From JAWMQL01 sp033283165 (lineage in GTDB: Bacteria; Pseudomonadota; Gammaproteobacteria; Pseudomonadales; Halieaceae), in NCBI GenBank assembly GCA_033283165.1, contig JAWMQL010000004.1, forward strand, positions 248,001 through 312,000: DNA of 64,000 nt, given 5' to 3'. A program made the position numbers and the translations under genes. Shown here one piece after another: positions 60,023 through 64,000 of this stretch. Position 1 is the stretch's first letter, and each line of letters opens with the position of its first letter. Below the pieces are notes generated by a model, which was not told the origin of the DNA, ran no database searches, and saw only the letters and a program-made list of their open reading frames with translations.

Positions 60023-60360
60023 TTGGGGCATCGTGCCGTATTTACACAACTCGCTCGTTTTGGCGCCATGCGCAACGTAGACATCGCAGGGGCGCTTGGC
60101 ATTCGTCCGCAACCCATGATGAAACATGTGCACGAGCTGGAATCCATGGGCATGATTTCCCGGCGACCTGACCCAACGGACGCCAGGGCAAACCGATCGA
60201 GCTCACGGCGACCGGAAAGAGCATGAACGCGCGTTTCGTGAGTGCGGCCGATCGTGCCCGCACTCAGTATCTTGAAATTCCGGGTGAACGGAAACCGAAC
60301 CAGCTACGGTCTGCGCTCAAGCTGCTGAACAATCGGAACGACAAGGATGAAGATCGCTAA
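60023..60360 (+). pseudogene. Decayed copy of MarR regulator
   Basis: GHRAVFTQLARFGAMRNVDI and IGIRPQPMMKHVHELESMGM-type sequence match the intact MarR at 55118 closely, at DNA level too. The N-terminus is missing. A one-base frameshift near 60190 breaks the frame after DARAN; the other frame then continues PIELTATGKSMNARFVSAAD to RSALKLLNNRNDKDEDR and stop at 60358-60360. Confidence 0.85.
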
Positions 60361-60382
60361 CTGCTGACCCTCCGGCACGCCT

Positions 60383-61321
60383 CTATTGCTTCCGTAGGAA
60401 GTCGCGGAAGAAGTGTCTAGCGGCCGAGGTCGACCAGTTATCGTGATCCTCACCAAAGCCTGTCACGCCTCCAAATCGCCATTCCGTCAGACAATTCCAG
60501 GTGTACAGGTTGGGGTTGATATGCATGGATATTTTGTTGAGGCACTGACCCTCCGCGCGGAAACTTCTTCCCAGTTCATCCTCGGCCTCGATCAACACTC
60601 GCAACGGCGCTCCGGTGGTCGGGTCGCGTTCCACCACGGTCCGCCGGCCGCTGCGGAGCTTGGCGTAGTCACCGTCTCTCAGATAGTAGCCGTGTATATT
60701 GACACACTCCCCCGCGGTGAATTCCATGCCGATCATGTGAAAGGCGTTGTTGTCATCCGCGGTGGCGTAGCTGTAGCCACCTGCCATGGCGCCACTTCCG
60801 TGGATGTCAGCACTGAGCTGTGAGCGCGGTCCCCAGGTTCGGTCCCGCATGCCGTAGCTGTCGACAGTAAACGTTTCCCCTCCAATGCGCATCTTCCCCT
60901 GGCAGCGCCCGGGATGTTCATAGTGAAGGTCCCCCAGGTAGTTGGGTGGCGCGATGGCGGTAAACGTCAAATCAACTTCCACCTCCCGGGCATCAGGGTC
61001 CAGGTAGTGAATGTGGTATTTGGACAGCGGCTCCAGGCAGCGAATGCTGATCCCGTTGGCCAACTGGATATCCGTCAGGTCCTGGTCCGGCATCGGCAGG
61101 TGCCAGAAGTTCTTGCCGAATCGGATGGTGTGGGGCTCGTGACCGGAATCATCCCAGAAGAAAGCGCCGGCGGCGCACACCCCCTGGTTGGGACGGAAAA
61201 ACGGGTACAGCTGGCCCGATAGCCTGCGCTCAGGCAAGGTAAAGGTGAACCAGCAGGTCTCCGACCAGAAGGGGTCGTCGCTCGTTGGCGGGTGAAAGCG
61301 ATCATCGGGATGCATTTTCAT
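60383..61321 (-). CDS. DUF7064-type lipocalin-like (CrtC/AttH-related) protein
   Basis: 312 residues after AGGAGAG. Pattern: FWSETCWFTFTLPERRLSGQ at the N-terminus, MRIGGETFTVDSYGMRDRTWGPR in the middle and AEGQCLNKI near the end. This matches the tandem-lipocalin DUF7064/7065 proteins, often beside phosphotransferase-like kinases and steroid or lipid genes. The DRTWG motif is typical of the hydroxyneurosporene-synthase-like fold. It probably binds or modifies a hydrophobic substrate. Starts 20 bases after the kinase gene and is cotranscribed. Confidence 0.8.
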   Translation of the reverse strand: MKMHPDDRFHPPTSDDPFWSETCWFTFTLPERRLSGQLYPFFRPNQGVCAAGAFFWDDSGHEPHTIRFGKNFWHLPMPDQDLTDIQLANGISIRCLEPLSKYHIHYLDPDAREVEVDLTFTAIAPPNYLGDLHYEHPGRCQGKMRIGGETFTVDSYGMRDRTWGPRSQLSADIHGSGAMAGGYSYATADDNNAFHMIGMEFTAGECVNIHGYYLRDGDYAKLRSGRRTVVERDPTTGAPLRVLIEAEDELGRSFRAEGQCLNKISMHINPNLYTWNCLTEWRFGGVTGFGEDHDNWSTSAARHFFRDFLRKQ

Positions 61322-61341
61322 AAGCTCTCCTGTACTCCAGT

Positions 61342-62415
61342 CTATTCGTGTCGCTGTTCCAGCATGTCTGCCAGCATGTCTGCCACGGGGTTCTCCAGCC
61401 AGATCGTCTGGTCCGGTGGCTCTTCGCCCCTGGCCATGGAGCGGTTTGTCACCCGGACCACCATGGCGGCGAAGCGCGCAGCGGCAAACAGCTCGTAGAA
61501 ATAGAGGTTACCGAGGTATTGCCCGCTGCAGTGCTCGTAATGGGCCTGTTGTTCGTCGCGTGTCGGTTCGCCCTGCAGCCGCGCGACGCCTTGCCCCTCG
61601 TGGGCAAAGCGGTCGAACATCAGCCAGTAGCCGACATCCAGGGCGGGAGGGGCCACGGCGAAGTTCTCGAAATCACAGACGCAGGCGCAGCTGCAATCCT
61701 GCCAGATGATATTGCCGAGCCTGGCATCGCCCCAACTCAACGCGAGGGATTGCTCCTCGGGGATGTTCGCCAGTAACCATTTATAGGCGGATTGGAGTGG
61801 TGGATGCGTACGGCCCTTCAGCTCGCGCTCGGTAAACTGACGCCATATCTCCAGCTGCTTGTCGATACCCGGATTCCCTTCCACCAGCCATTCCACGCCC
61901 GCCTGCTGCCAGTCGAGCCGATGGATATTGGCAAGCACTTCCAGGCCGTTGTTGACCATCCGGCAGCGTTGCTGCGGCTCCATCTCGGTAAAAAACCCTT
62001 CGACGGTGTAGTTGGGGTCTTCGATCGGCACCTGACCCTCTATGAAGCTCATGACAAAAAAAGGGGCGCCCAGCACACCCGGATCATCTTCAAACCCGAT
62101 AAGGGGTGCGACGGGTATACCGGGACGCCCTGAAAGGACCTCAATAGCGCGGTACTGCAGTTCGATCTCCACGGCAAAATGGTCCGTCTGTTGCGGATAG
62201 ACTGGGGGTTCGCTGGATTCTATCCGGACGACGACCCGATCCTGGTTACGCCGGCCATGCCGGGAGTAGCTGACGGGCATGATCAGGGTGGTTGCCGAGT
62301 AGCCACTGCCCTTTGGGCGGTCTGTCCCCCCCTCCAGCCTGACGGACTCCACCCCATGCCAATGCCGGTTCAGCCATTGCTGCAGTGCTTCGTCAAACGC
62401 CCCCCCGACTCTCAT
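61342..62415 (-). CDS. Aminoglycoside phosphotransferase-family kinase
   Basis: 357 residues. ATG at 62415 has GGAGG upstream; the frame extends to 62472. APH fold: N-lobe (VVVRIESSEPPVYPQQTDHF), hinge FFVMSFIEGQVP, catalytic loop LALSWGDARLGNIIWQ with Asp and Asn in place although the usual His is Trp, and metal site CDFENFAVAPPALDVGYWL. These kinases act on lipids, sterols or acyl-CoA-pathway substrates in many actinobacteria and marine bacteria. Upstream gene of a two-gene operon with the DUF7064 protein. Confidence 0.88.
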   Translation of the reverse strand: MRVGGAFDEALQQWLNRHWHGVESVRLEGGTDRPKGSGYSATTLIMPVSYSRHGRRNQDRVVVRIESSEPPVYPQQTDHFAVEIELQYRAIEVLSGRPGIPVAPLIGFEDDPGVLGAPFFVMSFIEGQVPIEDPNYTVEGFFTEMEPQQRCRMVNNGLEVLANIHRLDWQQAGVEWLVEGNPGIDKQLEIWRQFTERELKGRTHPPLQSAYKWLLANIPEEQSLALSWGDARLGNIIWQDCSCACVCDFENFAVAPPALDVGYWLMFDRFAHEGQGVARLQGEPTRDEQQAHYEHCSGQYLGNLYFYELFAAARFAAMVVRVTNRSMARGEEPPDQTIWLENPVADMLADMLEQRHE

Positions 62416-62660
62416 GGGTGGGTTACCTCCCGGGCTAGGTATTGAAGCGCTGTGCGGGCGGCCGTGGCGCACCTGGCTAGTTTCTTCATTATTATGGCTT
62501 TACTTATATAGTAATTTAAAGTGATAATAATCATAGATGATTAAGCGGCATGTCGCAAGTTGTTTAAAAAAATTCTCCAAGGCCGTTATTCCATCCTGAA
62601 GACCTTTTCCTGGTTCAACTATATGAAGGTTCTGGCATTATCGAAGTCGTCAAAGTAACT

Positions 62661-62693
62661 AATGATGATAATCATTAAAAGTCACTATATACT
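62661..62693 (+). promoter_or_regulatory. Fur-box-like operator and promoter of DUF1214/sulfotransferase operon
   Basis: AATGATGATAATCATTAAA (62661-62679) matches the 19-bp Fur consensus at 15 positions. TATACT (62688-62693) is a good -10 box, so the Fur-like site covers the expected -35. A weaker ATAATCAT half-site lies at 62527-62534 near the divergent kinase gene. Confidence 0.6.
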
Positions 62694-62756
62694 GACTGAA
62701 TATTGAGCCGATGAATGCAGAACAAGCTAACTAACAGGAATGCGGAGTAGCGTAAA

Positions 62757-63854
62757 ATGATTGAAGCCGAACAGCGGGTGGTTGATGGTGCTGTCTGGGA
62801 TGAGTTTTGCGACTCGCTCAAGGCGGCAGGTAAGGTTATCCGAAGTGAAAAAGCGCCCAGAGATGCCTTCAACCAGGCCGAGGGATACCGCTACCTGGCT
62901 CGCCTGCTGCGGGGCGGACTGGAGAGTTTCCTGGAGTATCGTGATCCCTTGTTTCCCCAGCTGCGATGCGGCGTGCACGAGACAATCAAGATTGGCGCCG
63001 ACAATCCGGATAACCGCTACGAGAGCGCTGCGATCAGTCCGAATTTTGACTATCGAATTTATGGCAAGCGCGGCACAGTGGATTATCTGGGGATAAGTTC
63101 GATCAGTAACAAGTATGCAGCTGGCGGCACCATGGAAGTGACAGGCCACATCGATCATCGACAGCTGACGATCGACGACGAGGGTGATATCGAGATTATT
63201 GTCAGCCACACTGAAAAACCGGGTAACTGGCTGCCCATGGCGGAAAATTCTAACGCCATTACGGTGCGCCAAACCTTTCAGGATCGCATCAGTGAAAAGC
63301 GCGCCGAGCTGAAAATCGAGCGGATCGGTGCTGCTGCCGATCGGCCAACGCCGCTCACCGCCCAGGCGTTGGAGCAGGGCTTGAAGGGGGCGGCCATGTT
63401 CGTCCGGGGAACCGCGAGCATGTTCGAGGACTGGGCCGAGAGCTTCCTGCCCACCCTGAACGAGCTTCCCCCGGCTGACCAGGAATACTGCCAGTCCATT
63501 GGTGGTGATCCCAATATCTTCTATTTCCATAGCGCCTGGCGCCTTGCCGCGGACGAGGTGCTGGTCATAGACGCGCCGGAGATCCCCGTGTGCCAGACCT
63601 GGAACTTCCAGCTGGACAACTGGTGGATGGAATCACTGGACTATCGCTACCACACCATCCACGTCAACAAGCATACTGCGTATTACAATGATGATGGCAG
63701 CGTGCGCCTTATCGTAAGCCATACCGATCCCGGGCTGTCCAACTGGATCGAGACGGCAGGTCACCCTATGGGCACCATGTGCTGGCGTTGGATTGGTGCG
63801 GACAGTCACCCGCTACTGAGTACTCAGGTCATGAAGCTGGCGGATCTCAAATGA
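62757..63854 (+). CDS. DUF1214 domain protein, second copy
   Basis: 365 residues, with GGAG 10 bases before the ATG. The N-terminus AEGYRYLARLLRGGLESFLE matches the paralog at 57918. The C-terminal DUF1214 region (WNFQLDNWWMESLDYRYHTI, RLIVSHTDPGLSNWIETAGH) matches too. It is shorter by about 100 residues. The stop overlaps the following sulfotransferase start (ATGA). Likely repressed by iron if the Fur-like site is real. Confidence 0.87.
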   Translation: MIEAEQRVVDGAVWDEFCDSLKAAGKVIRSEKAPRDAFNQAEGYRYLARLLRGGLESFLEYRDPLFPQLRCGVHETIKIGADNPDNRYESAAISPNFDYRIYGKRGTVDYLGISSISNKYAAGGTMEVTGHIDHRQLTIDDEGDIEIIVSHTEKPGNWLPMAENSNAITVRQTFQDRISEKRAELKIERIGAAADRPTPLTAQALEQGLKGAAMFVRGTASMFEDWAESFLPTLNELPPADQEYCQSIGGDPNIFYFHSAWRLAADEVLVIDAPEIPVCQTWNFQLDNWWMESLDYRYHTIHVNKHTAYYNDDGSVRLIVSHTDPGLSNWIETAGHPMGTMCWRWIGADSHPLLSTQVMKLADLK

Positions 63855-64000
63855 CTTCCGAGATCAATTTTGATGCCGATTCCGTGGTAGATGAGGCTGT
63901 AGAGCGGACAGGATTTGACGACTTCGGTGAGACGCCGTATCGCGAAGGTCTCGAGGCGCTGCTTGCGACCTATGACCGCAACGTGCCTCACCCGGTGGCC
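63851..64000 (+). CDS. Sulfotransferase family protein (partial, N-terminal 50 residues)
   Basis: ATG overlaps the DUF1214 stop by four bases. The visible part reads INFDADSVVDEAVERTGFDD and FGETPYREGLEALLATYDRN, the N-terminal signature of a common marine and actinobacterial sulfotransferase subfamily. The PAPS-binding loop is beyond the window edge. It differs from the sulfotransferase at 56743, which has a membrane anchor instead. Confidence 0.75.
   Translation, partial: MTSEINFDADSVVDEAVERTGFDDFGETPYREGLEALLATYDRNVPHPVA

Noticed and set aside
1..64000. CRISPR arrays or rRNA genes
   Set aside because: No regularly spaced repeats and no rRNA-like segments were seen.

Overview
The window looks like a chromosome segment from a marine gammaproteobacterium of the Cellvibrionales/Halieaceae type. 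The evidence is the conserved order thrS-infC-rpmI-rplT-pheS-pheT-ihfA-merR, a GC-rich core, a complete proteobacterial dedicated sortase cassette, and a sulfotransferase/DUF1214/APH-kinase/DUF7064 cluster of the kind common in that group. The taxonomic call is inference from gene content; no rRNA gene is present.

Positions 1-24.8 kb form a genomic island next to a tRNA-Asn gene (24819-24894, minus strand). Starting at the tRNA 3' end it carries a tyrosine integrase, a translationally coupled protein of unknown function, an AlpA-like HTH protein and a TOPRIM/DUF3987 primase, which is the layout of a P4-like satellite or integrative element. A transition zone follows (small zinc-binding protein, membrane-anchored SNase, HHH protein). 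Beyond it lies visibly AT-rich cargo: a BNR-repeat secreted protein, a run of membrane-anchored orphan proteins, a NERD protein, a secreted ComEC-like hydrolase with an SH3 domain, a Tle1-like DUF2235 hydrolase, a three-gene coupled operon (pentapeptide/two-TM pore protein, nucleotidyltransferase, small protein), a YfbU/membrane-protein pair, an SH3 gene cut by one amber codon, and McrB plus the start of McrC at the window edge. The far end of the island lies outside the window.

Positions 25-53 kb are GC-rich core genome: uvrB, a sulfatase, the sortase system (histidine kinase and response regulator on the minus strand; VIT/VWA target, class GN sortase and a small partner on the plus strand), a SERCA-like P-type ATPase, the translation cluster from thrS to ihfA, tRNA-Pro(GGG), a winged-helix/nucleotidyltransferase pair resembling a toxin-antitoxin module, an exported isoaspartyl methyltransferase, a spermidine-synthase-like membrane protein, and a convergent gene fusing a degenerate Grc3/Clp1-like kinase domain to an RNase Z-like domain. 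A dispersed repeat (GGGGACAGTTCACTTAATTC) has inserted at three places. It supplies the stop codons of two genes and forms a 31-bp perfect hairpin just upstream of pheS.

Positions 53-64 kb are a second accessory region with several decayed genes (Na/Ca exchanger piece, two SDR pieces, a frameshifted MarR copy). Its live genes encode a KstD/fumarate-reductase-like flavoprotein, MarR and TetR regulators, two sulfotransferase/DUF1214 modules in opposite gene order, an aminoglycoside-phosphotransferase-like kinase and a DUF7064 protein. It looks like a lipid, steroid or xenobiotic modification cluster. A near-consensus Fur box precedes the last module, which suggests iron control.
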